DNA from: Verrucomicrobiota bacterium JB023
Lineage (GTDB): Bacteria > Verrucomicrobiota > Verrucomicrobiia > Verrucomicrobiales > Akkermansiaceae
DNA: 64,000 bases
Reading direction: 5' to 3'
NCBI GenBank assembly: GCA_030673895.1
Contig: JAUTCR010000075.1
Coordinates: 62,001 to 126,000 of the forward strand
The first letter of the stretch is position 1, and each line of letters opens with the position of its first letter. This document shows, one piece after another, positions 26,175 to 34,558 of this stretch. Made by a program: the position numbers and the translations under genes. The notes under the pieces are model-generated. The model was not told the DNA's origin, made no database searches, and was given only the letters and a program-made list of their open reading frames with translations.

Positions 26175-27050
26175 ATGGAGGTTCGAGTTCTTTATAGTCA
26201 GGAAAAGCCGTTTTCCTTGAAGCTCCAACATGTTCGCCATGACGATGGCTCCAGCCAAGATTGGCGAAAGCTATTGGCCTGGGATTCCCTGCACTTGATT
26301 CTCAACCACCAAGGTCAAGGTTTGGTTATCGGCCCCAATGTGCGCCTCACTCTCATTCCCGGCACGCTCGCCCACTTCAGTCTGGGGGCAGAAGCCGCCA
26401 TGCTCTCCGCCACCCGGCTGCCGGACTCCGGCAATCACGAGTTTCTGATTGTCACGATTGATCATACCGGAATGGATCGGCTTTTCCCGGGCAAGAATCC
26501 TGTCTTGGCGAAAGAGGAGCTGTCCTCCCTCCGGCGTTGGACGGAGCGGGACCGCCAGCTCTACCAAGACCTGGTGACTCCTCCCCTGCCCGAGCCCGCC
26601 CACGCCACCTGGCGGACTGCCAAGCTACTCGAGCTGCTCACTCTCCACTTCTTCCACCCCCGCTCCGCCGAGCCTCTCTTCTGCGCGCAACTCAAGGAGC
26701 GCTCTCACCGCCATGTCCGCCGAGCGCTGGAGCTGCTTGATGCCCGCATCAGCGAGCCGCTTGACCTCCACGATCTCGCCGAAGATGTCGGCTGCGCGCC
26801 CCACTACCTGAGCCGTCTCGTCAAGCAAGAGACGGGCAAGACCCTCTCCCTCCACCTCCGCGCCTTCCGGGTGCAACGGGCCAGCGAACTGCTCGCGAAG
26901 AACCAATTCAACGTGACCGAGGTCGCGCTTGAGGTTGGCTATCACTCCCTTTCCCACTTCTCGAAGGCCTTCTCCGCAGAGCGCGGCCTGACTCCATCAC
27001 AATTCCTCCGGCGCACCGAAGGCAATCTAGCGCATCGAAATGGCAATTGA
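26175..27050 (+). CDS. AraC-family transcriptional regulator of iron/heme locus
   Basis: 291 residues. The C-terminal 100 residues form the double helix-turn-helix: first HTH DLHDLAEDVGCAPHYLSRLVK, second FNVTEVALEVGYHSLSHFSK followed by GLTPSQFLRR. The N-terminal 180 residues have no named ligand motif; this fits PchR/AlcR-type regulators that sense siderophore or heme and stand next to TonB receptor genes. The start at 26175 is uncertain because GAGGG sits immediately before the ATG. Followed after 43 bp by DUF6607 and the receptor, its likely targets. Confidence 0.85.
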   Translation: MEVRVLYSQEKPFSLKLQHVRHDDGSSQDWRKLLAWDSLHLILNHQGQGLVIGPNVRLTLIPGTLAHFSLGAEAAMLSATRLPDSGNHEFLIVTIDHTGMDRLFPGKNPVLAKEELSSLRRWTERDRQLYQDLVTPPLPEPAHATWRTAKLLELLTLHFFHPRSAEPLFCAQLKERSHRHVRRALELLDARISEPLDLHDLAEDVGCAPHYLSRLVKQETGKTLSLHLRAFRVQRASELLAKNQFNVTEVALEVGYHSLSHFSKAFSAERGLTPSQFLRRTEGNLAHRNGN

Positions 27051-27093
27051 GCGCAAGTCGGCACCGTCCGGTTAACGCTTCAATTCTCGCGCA

Positions 27094-28056
27094 ATGATCC
27101 GTAAATTGTTTTCCGCCAGCGTAGCCACGATGGCCGCCCTCGTTTTCTCAGCCTCAGCTGACGAGACCACGAAGTTCCAGCAGGATCGGGCCGCCATTCT
27201 TGGTATGGCCGGCAAGTTCAAGATCACGTTCGACTTCGAAGAAACCGTTGCCCTGCTGCCCGATTATGAGCTGCGCAAGCCCTATCACTCCGAGGCCAAG
27301 GAGCTCGTCAAAGTGGTGGAAGACAAAGGCGAGGAAATCACCCTCCAGCACCTCCTCGTTATCGACGACATGGACGGACCAATGGTCATCAAGCACTGGG
27401 CCCAAATTTGGAAGTACGAGGACCCCCATGTCCTCGAGTATGAGGGCGACATGACGTGGCTGCCGGTCACCTTGTCCGACGAACAAGTCGAAGGAACCTG
27501 GACCCAATATGTCACCCAGGTCGATGACAGCCCCCGCTATAAGGCGGCCGGCAAGTGGGTCCACGAAGGCAACTATTCCGCCTGGACTTCCATGCCATCG
27601 ACCCGCCCTCTCCCTCGGCGGGAATATACCAAACGCTCTGACTACGATCTCCTCAAGGTCGTCAATACCCACATCATCACTCCCGATGGCTGGGTCCATC
27701 AGCAGGAGAACCGCAAGTTTGTTCGCCGCAATGGAGCGAACCAGTCGATCTGCCTCGAGAAAGGACTGAATAACTACACCCGCATCACGGAACCTTCCGA
27801 GATTGATAACGAGGACTTCGCGGCAGCCGAGGACTATTGGTCGGAGACTTACCCGTTCTGGGCCGATGTTCGGGAAGCTTGGAATACCGTCCTCACCAAA
27901 AACAAGGGACCGGTCCACTATGACTCCAAGGTCAATCCGGACGACAAAGAGAATCTGATGTCCCGGATGAGTTCCTTGGCCGAAACCTTCAAAGAAGAGC
28001 CCAAGAAAGCGAATCGCAAGGCCATCGACTCACTCCTCGCGGAACACCTGCGCTAA
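27094..28056 (+). CDS. DUF6607-family exported protein
   Basis: 320 residues with a signal peptide (MIRKLFSASVATMAALVFSASA). Recognised as DUF6607 by FKITFDFEETVALLPDYELR, a WKYEDPHVLEYEG strand, WTQYVTQVDDSPRY and SRPLPRREYTKRSDYD. The family is exported, found in Bacteroidota, Verrucomicrobiota and proteobacteria, and often sits beside TonB-dependent heme or metal receptors; its activity is unknown to me. Here too it lies between an AraC regulator and such a receptor. A hairpin with T-run follows before the receptor. Confidence 0.8.
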   Translation: MIRKLFSASVATMAALVFSASADETTKFQQDRAAILGMAGKFKITFDFEETVALLPDYELRKPYHSEAKELVKVVEDKGEEITLQHLLVIDDMDGPMVIKHWAQIWKYEDPHVLEYEGDMTWLPVTLSDEQVEGTWTQYVTQVDDSPRYKAAGKWVHEGNYSAWTSMPSTRPLPRREYTKRSDYDLLKVVNTHIITPDGWVHQQENRKFVRRNGANQSICLEKGLNNYTRITEPSEIDNEDFAAAEDYWSETYPFWADVREAWNTVLTKNKGPVHYDSKVNPDDKENLMSRMSSLAETFKEEPKKANRKAIDSLLAEHLR

Positions 28057-28075
28057 GCGCGAATCGACCAAACAA

Positions 28076-28106
28076 GGCGAGGGACCCAATCTCTCGCCGC
28101 TTTTCT
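28076..28106 (+). terminator. Hairpin with T-rich tail between DUF6607 and receptor
   Basis: A 9-bp stem (28076-28084 with 28090-28098, one G-U pair), 5-nt loop, then GC and TTTTCTT. It ends 8 bases before the receptor's apparent TTG start, so it could be a partial terminator that lowers receptor expression, or an attenuator. Confidence 0.55.
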
Positions 28107-28113
28107 TCCCACC

Positions 28114-30357
28114 TTGGCCACACACTCCAAATTTCCCGTTCTGGTCGGTGCACTCTGTGCCTCCGTCTACCCGCGAGCCTCAGCTCAGACGCTGCTCATT
28201 GATGAAACCGTGGTCGTTGCCTCCCGCGTGGAGGAGGAGGCCGGCTCCACAGCCGGGACCTCCTCGGCCATCACCAGCGAGGAACTGCTCCAACATGGCG
28301 TCACCAACTTGACCGAGGCCTTCAAGTATGAGCCGGGCGTCTCCGTCCCCTTCGATTTCTCCGGTACAGACGGGCTGGTTCCCTACCTCTCTGGAGGCGA
28401 CCAAGGCATTAACATCCGCGGACTCGAAGGCAATCGGATCAGCATCAATGTCGATGGCATCCGCCAGCCGGAAGATTTCGTCGCCAATTCCTTCGAGGGA
28501 GCAGGAGGTCCCGGGCGCATCTACTTCGATCCCGCGACCTTCGCCCAGCTGGAGCTCTATAAGTCGGCGGCCTCGTCCCTCTACGGCTCCGATGCCTTGG
28601 CGGGAGCGGTGGAAGGCCGGACTGAGTCCGCCCTGACCCTCCTTGGAGCAGAACTCGATGGCCGTCTCCACCGCAACACCTTCACTTTCTCCTCGGTCAA
28701 CGAATCGATTCACAATCGGAGCGCCTATGCCGTGGGCAATGGCACTCTGGCCGCCTCGGTCGTGCATTCCTTTCGCCGCGGGCAGGAGCGGATCAACAAT
28801 TCCAGCTTTCCTGCCAATCCGGTCGACTTCGAATCGAATGCCCTTGTCGCCACGCTGACCTGGCGGCCCTCCGACGAGTGGGAATTCACCGGGACCGGCG
28901 ACTTCTACTATGCCGACAGTTTCACCGATATCGATAGTGCCGAGGGCGATACGGGGCAGACCATCATCAACAATCTACTGACCTCGGACGATGTGCGCAG
29001 ACGGCTCCGCTTCTCCCTCGATGCCACTCATCGCCCCCTGCATCATCCGCTCTACGATTCCCTCACCGCAACCGCCTATTGGCAGCAGGCCAAGGCGAGC
29101 ACGGAGAACGTGCAACAAGGGCTTGCCTTTGGCTTCACCCGCAATTGGCTGAACGAAATCGATTACCAGACGGAGATCGCCGGTCTCCAGTTGCAGGCCA
29201 ACAAGGAGCTTGGAGCCCATCGCCTTGGCTACGGCTTGGATGCCTCATCCTCGGAGATCTCTTCAAGCTTCTTCCGCACCCAGTCCTTCGCCAGCGGAGC
29301 CGCTCTCGTCGAGGATCGTATTGCGATGGCTCCATCAGATGTGTATCGGGCGGGAGCTTATCTGCGAGACGAGATTCACTTGGGTAACGACGAACGATGG
29401 AAGATCACTCCCGCTGTCCGGATCGATCAATATGCCGTCCGCCCGGACAACACGACGGCCTTTCTTGACCGCACGGATACCGGCGATGGGGAATCGATTG
29501 AAGCCAGTGACTACGACAACTTCTCACTCTCCCCTTCTCTCTCCATTCTCTACAACCTGACCGACAACCTGAACGTCTATGGCAGCTGGGCCCAAGGGAC
29601 GCGGAATCCTTCGGCGGAAGAGCTCTCCGGAGTCTTTTCCCATGGCTCCGACTTCATCACCGTGCCCAATCCCGAGCTTACGGAGGAGCGCTCAAACTCC
29701 TTCGAGCTTGGCCTCCAGTATTCCTCCGAGTCCTTTAGCGCGCAGTTGTCCACCTACTATAACCTTTACGATGACTTTCTGGAGAACAACGTCCTCAGCT
29801 ACGACAACCCGAATCCCGGTGAACCCGACGAATTGACGACTGTCAACCGGGGCGAAGTGGAAATCTATGGCCTCGAGGTCAAAGCTGATTGGCTTTTGGG
29901 CGAGAGCATCTCCTCACTACAAGGCCTTAGCCTGGGAGGCTCCTTCTCATGGAACGAGGGACATGCCGACGACGGCTCCGGGTCAGGAGAGGAGCCACTC
30001 AACTCCATCGAACCCTGGAAGGCGGTCGCCTATCTGGGCTATGACCATGGTGACGAGCAGTGGGGAGGTCGGCTCTCCGCCACCTACTCCGCTGCCAAAG
30101 ATGCGACAGACATCGCCGCTGATGAAGACACTTCCCTCCTGCCCAGCGACTCCTGGTTCACGCTCGACCTCACGGCCTACTACGCTCTTAGTGACTCCAT
30201 CCGCCTCCGGGCCGGGGTGAGCAACCTCCTTGATGAGGAGTATATCCTCTGGTCGACAGCTCGCCGGGGGACTGGCCATGGCGGAGCGAACCTGCCAACC
30301 TCCTTCTACAGCCAGCCGGGTCGGGCCTTCTTCATCTCCTGTGACCTGGAGTTCTGA
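28114..30357 (+). CDS. TonB-dependent outer-membrane receptor (heme/metal type)
   Basis: 747 residues. TTG is the only sensible start: it begins a signal peptide (ATHSKFPVLVGALCASVYPRASA), and no ATG or GTG lies between it and the preceding gene. The TonB box region (ETVVVASR, about 30-37) precedes the plug with ITSEELLQHGVTNLTEAFKY, NIRGLEGNRISINVDGIRQ and LYKSAASSLYGSDALAGAV. A 22-strand barrel follows, ending in SQPGRAFFISCDLEF, with terminal Phe as usual for BamA recognition. The plug sequence resembles hemoglobin/heme receptors (HmuR/HutA type), so heme or another iron chelate is the likely cargo. Regulation presumably by the AraC protein and iron. Confidence 0.9.
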   Translation: MATHSKFPVLVGALCASVYPRASAQTLLIDETVVVASRVEEEAGSTAGTSSAITSEELLQHGVTNLTEAFKYEPGVSVPFDFSGTDGLVPYLSGGDQGINIRGLEGNRISINVDGIRQPEDFVANSFEGAGGPGRIYFDPATFAQLELYKSAASSLYGSDALAGAVEGRTESALTLLGAELDGRLHRNTFTFSSVNESIHNRSAYAVGNGTLAASVVHSFRRGQERINNSSFPANPVDFESNALVATLTWRPSDEWEFTGTGDFYYADSFTDIDSAEGDTGQTIINNLLTSDDVRRRLRFSLDATHRPLHHPLYDSLTATAYWQQAKASTENVQQGLAFGFTRNWLNEIDYQTEIAGLQLQANKELGAHRLGYGLDASSSEISSSFFRTQSFASGAALVEDRIAMAPSDVYRAGAYLRDEIHLGNDERWKITPAVRIDQYAVRPDNTTAFLDRTDTGDGESIEASDYDNFSLSPSLSILYNLTDNLNVYGSWAQGTRNPSAEELSGVFSHGSDFITVPNPELTEERSNSFELGLQYSSESFSAQLSTYYNLYDDFLENNVLSYDNPNPGEPDELTTVNRGEVEIYGLEVKADWLLGESISSLQGLSLGGSFSWNEGHADDGSGSGEEPLNSIEPWKAVAYLGYDHGDEQWGGRLSATYSAAKDATDIAADEDTSLLPSDSWFTLDLTAYYALSDSIRLRAGVSNLLDEEYILWSTARRGTGHGGANLPTSFYSQPGRAFFISCDLEF

Positions 30358-30375
30358 GAGAAAGAGCCAATTTCA

Positions 30376-30393
30376 CAATTTGTCGTCAAATTG
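30376..30393. promoter_or_regulatory. Perfect inverted repeat CAATTT-N6-AAATTG
   Basis: A 6+6 bp perfect dyad with 6-bp spacer, 51 bp before the next exported-protein gene, in an otherwise GC-rich context. Could be an operator; there is no T-run, so it is not a terminator. Confidence 0.3.
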
Positions 30394-30443
30394 AAGCAAT
30401 CAGGCGCGAGCCAACCTCACCGGAATCGAGCAATCTCACACCC

Positions 30444-31271
30444 ATGAAGACGCTCCTGCTGGTCATTGTCCCCTGCCACTTGCTGCAGGCGGATCTGACC
30501 TTAACCCCCGCCCCGGACAGCCGGGACGAAGAGGGGTCCAGCTACGCAATCTTCGACACCTTTGAGGGCCTGAGCTCTTTCAATGCCACCGGAACTTGTC
30601 CCGCCGATGAATCGGCCGGCATGACCAATGCCACTTTACAGCAGACCACCCCGCTCTCCGATCCCGGTGGCATCAAGTACAACACGGCTACCGACCGACG
30701 GGTCTACACCTTCAATGCCGCCACCTACTGGATACTTTCCGGCAACCCAGCATCGCCCTACCAGCGTGGTACGCTCCGGCTCCACGAATACATAAACGAA
30801 ACCTCCGACGACGGCTCGGGCTTCCAAGGGCTCACCGCTTACGCAGCCCTTCTCAATGGCGAACAAGCCACCGAAGCCACCGTGGAAGCCTTCATCCAGA
30901 ATGAAGGAACCGCCGAACAGCGCATCGAGCTCGTCACCAGCTTCACCTGGGAGCTGGCGGCGGCCACGTCGCTACTAGAACTCACCTTGGAAGGATACGT
31001 GGATGCCCATGACTCCATCGACAGCTTTGTGCTCGATTTGAGTGCGGACAGCCGTTCCTCCACCCCGCCCATCCCAAGCCTTGCCTTCAGCGAAGATAAG
31101 GTCATCGCCTCATGGCCCGATACGGGCACTTATTCTCTGCAAACCAGTTCCGACCTATCAGATCCCGATTCATGGGAAAACGCTGGAGGGGAAGTGACCC
31201 AAGAGAACGGAACCACCCAAGTGACCCTTCCAAGAGCCAACCAAGGCTTCTTCAGACTCCAGTCCTCCTAA
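30444..31271 (+). CDS. Exported protein of unknown function downstream of receptor
   Basis: 275 residues, short signal peptide (MKTLLLVIVPCHLLQA). A beta-rich body (VYTFNAATYWILSG, GTLRLHEYINE, LELTLEGYVDAHDSI) is followed by a C-terminal module of about 55 residues with SWPDTGTYSLQTSSDL, then W-x-N and a final GFFRLQSS. That end type recurs in other exported proteins of this window. The position behind the receptor hints at an accessory binding protein, but HmuY-type signatures are not visible, so the function stays open. Confidence 0.65.
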   Translation: MKTLLLVIVPCHLLQADLTLTPAPDSRDEEGSSYAIFDTFEGLSSFNATGTCPADESAGMTNATLQQTTPLSDPGGIKYNTATDRRVYTFNAATYWILSGNPASPYQRGTLRLHEYINETSDDGSGFQGLTAYAALLNGEQATEATVEAFIQNEGTAEQRIELVTSFTWELAAATSLLELTLEGYVDAHDSIDSFVLDLSADSRSSTPPIPSLAFSEDKVIASWPDTGTYSLQTSSDLSDPDSWENAGGEVTQENGTTQVTLPRANQGFFRLQSS

Positions 31272-31303
31272 CACCAATCAGCACCTTTCATCATCACACC
31301 CAA

Positions 31304-31978
31304 ATGAAACTCCGAACACCGATCACAATCGCTCTCCTCGCCACGACCGCAGCCAGCCAGGCCGTCATTAATGTTTCCTTGCCCGGGACGACGACCACCG
31401 ACGGTTGGGATGAACTGGTCTCCAGCCGTCTCGCCGGCTACGGCGGCTATCCTGGCTTGTCTCCTTGGCCAGGCTCGGTCCCAGCCAATGTGAGCGGCTC
31501 ATCAAACGCCGCCGAGTTTGGCAAGACATCCGGCGCAGGGTACTTCGGGACCAATTCCTTCTACGATGGCGGCAATGTCGGCAGCTTGAATATGACGAGC
31601 ACGACTGTGTTGAGCGACCTCGAAACCATCGTCTTCCAAGTGGACATGGGGGCGTCCTCTTTCACCTCTTCCCCCTCTCTCCTGGTCAATGGCTCCACTC
31701 AGCTTTCTCCCGTTCTCTCATTCGTTACCGAAGGAGACTACAGCTACAGCTTCGGCGGACCGGTGTCTTCGACAGAGAACCACGTCTTCCAGTGGGACCT
31801 CACAGGCCTTGGTTCGGTGAGCGATTTCGAAGTCCAGTGGGACACTGCCAGCCACACGACCATTTTCGCGATGCAACTCGATACAGGGGACGAATTCGTT
31901 GCCATTCCCGAGCCCTCGACGGCGCTCCTCACCTTGTTTGGCCTTCCTCTCTTCTTTGTTCGCAAGCGGCGCGGTTAA
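31304..31978 (+). CDS. PEP-CTERM sorted exported protein
   Basis: 224 residues from the ATG at 31304, where the signal peptide MKLRTPITIALLATTAASQA begins; the open frame upstream overlaps the previous gene. The mature domain is Gly/Ser/Thr-rich and strand-forming. The C-terminus is a textbook PEP-CTERM tail: IPEPSTALLTLFGLPLFF then RKRRG. The product should be cut by an exosortase (not in this window) and released or anchored at the surface. It lies 32 bp after the previous gene; a strong terminator follows. Confidence 0.85.
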   Translation: MKLRTPITIALLATTAASQAVINVSLPGTTTTDGWDELVSSRLAGYGGYPGLSPWPGSVPANVSGSSNAAEFGKTSGAGYFGTNSFYDGGNVGSLNMTSTTVLSDLETIVFQVDMGASSFTSSPSLLVNGSTQLSPVLSFVTEGDYSYSFGGPVSSTENHVFQWDLTGLGSVSDFEVQWDTASHTTIFAMQLDTGDEFVAIPEPSTALLTLFGLPLFFVRKRRG

Positions 31979-32011
31979 GCGAACGATAAGATTCACTCCG
32001 GTGACAGCATG

Positions 32012-32051
32012 AGCGTGGGGCGGCGTGGTGGTCGGCCCCACGCTTTTTTTT
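32012..32051 (+). terminator. Strong intrinsic terminator after the PEP-CTERM gene
   Basis: A perfect 10-bp stem (32012-32021 with 32035-32044), 13-nt loop, then eight T. Confidence 0.9.
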
Positions 32052-32156
32052 GCCCGCTGCCCCCTGAGCAAGAGGCAGCGAGAACTCCTTCACGAAGGCT
32101 TGGGCATATTGTGCTCCCCAAGGACAAATTCCGCAGCTAGATCAGGGCCAATCCCC

Positions 32157-32516
32157 ATGAAACGAAAGCATCTCGCAAAGCTCGAAGACAAGGTCCTGAC
32201 TCTGCGCAAACGCTCTGTTCTTCTCGACCGCGATCTGGCTGACGCCTTGGACATCAAGACTTCCGCTCTCAATCAAACAGTGACTCGAAATGAAGACCGT
32301 TTCGGCAAGAAGTTTTGCTTCTCACTCAAAGAGAGCGAGGTCAAGGAGCTCATCGCCCAAGGCCTCTTCACGAAAAAAGAAATCGCCAAGCGAACCCGCC
32401 CTCCCCGGGCCTTCACGGAGGCCGGGGCCTACATGGTCAGCTTCCTTATCCCCACCAAGCGCGCCATCAAACTCTCCCGCAGTGTGCTGAAGGAGCTCGT
32501 GCCCGAAGAGGCTTAG
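32157..32516 (+). CDS. ORF6N-domain DNA-binding protein
   Basis: 119 residues from the ATG at 32157. The ORF6N pattern is clear: SVLLDRDLADALDIKTSALNQ, then VTRNEDRFGKKFCFSL, and RAFTEAGAYMVSFLIPT with the conserved T-E-x-G. ORF6N domains occur in phage antirepressors and in stand-alone chromosomal copies. No phage gene is nearby, so this is a lone domesticated or relic copy. The frame upstream (from 32025) crosses the terminator and is not used. Confidence 0.8.
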   Translation: MKRKHLAKLEDKVLTLRKRSVLLDRDLADALDIKTSALNQTVTRNEDRFGKKFCFSLKESEVKELIAQGLFTKKEIAKRTRPPRAFTEAGAYMVSFLIPTKRAIKLSRSVLKELVPEEA

Positions 32517-32583
32517 GGCTCGGGATCACCAATTTGACAACTGACTGGCAAAGACTTCACCAAGCGTTCACTCTCTTGCCCGA

Positions 32584-33507
32584 ATGAACGAGGTTTTCAC
32601 TTTTGCCGATCTTGAGCAGCCTGCTTCGCTGAATCCCGAGGGCCAAAAACCGGCCCGACTCGCCGTCATCGGCCATCCCGTTGCCCACTCCAAGTCGCCT
32701 GAGCTTCATCAGCCCGCCCTCGATTCCCACGACATCGACGCCCGCTACATTCGGCTCGACCTTGAGCCTGGCCAGCTCACCGACGCCTTCGCGAGGATGC
32801 GCGACCTTGGATTCATCGGGACGAATGTCACCGTTCCGCACAAGTTCGAGGCCCTCTCCACCTGCTCGGACCTCGATCCTGCCGCGCAGGCCCTCGGCGC
32901 AGTCAACACCGTGCTGTTCTCCGACGATGGCAGCACCCTGGGCTTTAATACCGATGGCCCGGGATTCGTGCGGGCTATCAGGGAAGAGTTCTCCGTCGAC
33001 GTTCGCGATCTCAAGATTCTCATCGTGGGAGCCGGAGGAGGAGCCGGTCAAGCCCTGGCAACCCAATGCGCACGCGAGGGCTGTGAGCAGCTGATTCTGG
33101 TGAACCGGTCCCTTGATAAGATCATGCAATTGAAGGAACGGCTGACCCCCTTCTTCGAGACCGAGCGACTTGAGGGCCCGGGTGACCGCTTGCAGGCTTA
33201 TCCCATTGATTCGCCCGATCTCGCGGAGGTTGCGGGCCACTGCGATCTCATCGTCCAGACGACTTCTCTTGGCCTCAAGGCCACCGATCCTGCCCCCCTT
33301 CCCCGCCATTGCGTGCAGCCCCACCACCTTGTTTACGACACCATCTATCAGCCACCCCAGACTCGCTTCCTTCGCGAAGCCCAGGCCTCCGGAGCTCGTA
33401 TCGCCAATGGCCTCTCGCTTCTCCTGCACCAAGGAGCCCTCTCCTTCGAATACTGGTTCCCCGGTAGCCAGCCCTTGCCGTCCATGAAAAAGGCGTTTGG
33501 GAAGTAG
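32584..33507 (+). CDS. aroE: Shikimate dehydrogenase
   Basis: 307 residues. Reduces 3-dehydroshikimate with NADPH in the shikimate pathway. Substrate-binding site GHPVAHSKSPELH (about 31-43), catalytic Lys in TNVTVPHK, GAVNTV, NTDGPGF with the conserved Asp, and the NADP loop VGAGGGAGQA. About 30 residues longer than E. coli AroE, mainly an N-terminal extension of 22 residues. aroB lies 16 kb downstream. Single gene. Confidence 0.93.
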   Translation: MNEVFTFADLEQPASLNPEGQKPARLAVIGHPVAHSKSPELHQPALDSHDIDARYIRLDLEPGQLTDAFARMRDLGFIGTNVTVPHKFEALSTCSDLDPAAQALGAVNTVLFSDDGSTLGFNTDGPGFVRAIREEFSVDVRDLKILIVGAGGGAGQALATQCAREGCEQLILVNRSLDKIMQLKERLTPFFETERLEGPGDRLQAYPIDSPDLAEVAGHCDLIVQTTSLGLKATDPAPLPRHCVQPHHLVYDTIYQPPQTRFLREAQASGARIANGLSLLLHQGALSFEYWFPGSQPLPSMKKAFGK

Positions 33508-33668
33508 GCCAACGAATCACGAAAATTCGCCAAGCCAATCGAGACCGGAATCCATTCAAGAGCTTACTACTAGTAAGACCCTTCAATTAGACAAAATCAC
33601 CCGCCCGAGGAGGTTAATCTTTACGCCGCGCTAGCGTTAGCTATATCTGAAGTTAGATTTTCCGTAGC

Positions 33669-34157
33669 ATGCAATTCCTCAGCGCAAAGCCTCTCATTCA
33701 CAAATTCCGTCAGAATATCTACGCGGAGAGTGAGATTGGTCCCTACTTCCTCGCCCACATGATTGCGATCGCAGCAATCGCCATCATCGATCCGGGTGCG
33801 CAGAGTTCAACGGACCGACTGACGGCGCTCCATGCCGTCATTATCACGATTCTTGGAATCAATGGGCTTAAGAAGGAAAATGGCAACTCGTTTGGCAACC
33901 TTTTCGTCCACAAGTATTTCACCCTTGGCTGGGTCGTTTTCGTGAGGTTGCTGCTTCTGTCGATTCCACTTTTCTTAGGGATGATGGCGCTAATCAGCGT
34001 CTTCGATTATGAGCACGCTGCTGACACGCTCATTGCGATCGCCTCCTTGGTCGTCCAAGTCATCTACTATGCTTGGCTAGCGATGCTTTTCCGCGAAGCC
34101 AATCAAGGAAAAACTTCCGGACGCCGAGCTTCCGGACGCCGAGCTTCCGCGAAATGA
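33669..34157 (+). CDS. Membrane protein of unknown function (pair, first)
   Basis: 162 residues with four hydrophobic segments (about 26-42, 53-66, 88-112, 117-141) and an Arg/Ser-rich basic tail, GRRASGRRASAK, encoded by a 15-bp tandem repeat. No family recognised. The stop codon overlaps the start of the next gene (ATGA), so the two are probably translated together and may form a membrane pair. Confidence 0.6.
   Translation: MQFLSAKPLIHKFRQNIYAESEIGPYFLAHMIAIAAIAIIDPGAQSSTDRLTALHAVIITILGINGLKKENGNSFGNLFVHKYFTLGWVVFVRLLLLSIPLFLGMMALISVFDYEHAADTLIAIASLVVQVIYYAWLAMLFREANQGKTSGRRASGRRASAK
34115..34144 (+). repeat. Two tandem copies of a 15-bp unit
   Basis: TTCCGGACGCCGAGC occurs twice back to back, and a third copy is started (TTCCG). 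It encodes the GRRAS repeat at the end of the membrane protein, consistent with recent slippage in coding sequence. Confidence 0.9.
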
Positions 34158-34558
34158 AGACTGATCAACAAGCTCGACACTCTGCCCCTCTTCGCAGTCG
34201 GGGCTTTCAAATTAGCGAGACCGTTGAGTTGGTCGTCGATGGCCACCGGACTGAATCCGGCGAGAAATTCCTCGCGCGTTATCGGCATCGAAGCCTTGAA
34301 CGCCGCGCCAATCATCTGACGTTCTACCTACTGGACAGGATGAAAATCTACACACTGGCCTCCTTACCCCTACTCATCATTCTTGCCGCGCTCTCTGGAT
34401 TCAAAGTCGATCAGGCCCCTCACATAGTTCGTTCGGGTTTCCTCTTCATTGGGTCCGCCACCATTTGCTCTCTTTATTGGTGGAAGAGAAACTATCGCCA
34501 AGACAAGGAGGTCGCGACGGCCTTGTCACGTTGCCAACCGTTGACGCCCCCTTCTTAA
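34154..34558 (+). CDS. Membrane protein of unknown function (pair, second)
   Basis: 134 residues from the ATG at 34154, which overlaps the previous stop. The N-terminal 60 residues are cytoplasm-like (SETVELVVDGHRTESGEKFL), followed by two membrane helices (about 63-80 and 92-108) and a short basic tail. No family recognised. The stop (TAA) overlaps the stop of the convergent regulator gene by four bases. Confidence 0.5.
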   Translation: MKTDQQARHSAPLRSRGFQISETVELVVDGHRTESGEKFLARYRHRSLERRANHLTFYLLDRMKIYTLASLPLLIILAALSGFKVDQAPHIVRSGFLFIGSATICSLYWWKRNYRQDKEVATALSRCQPLTPPS

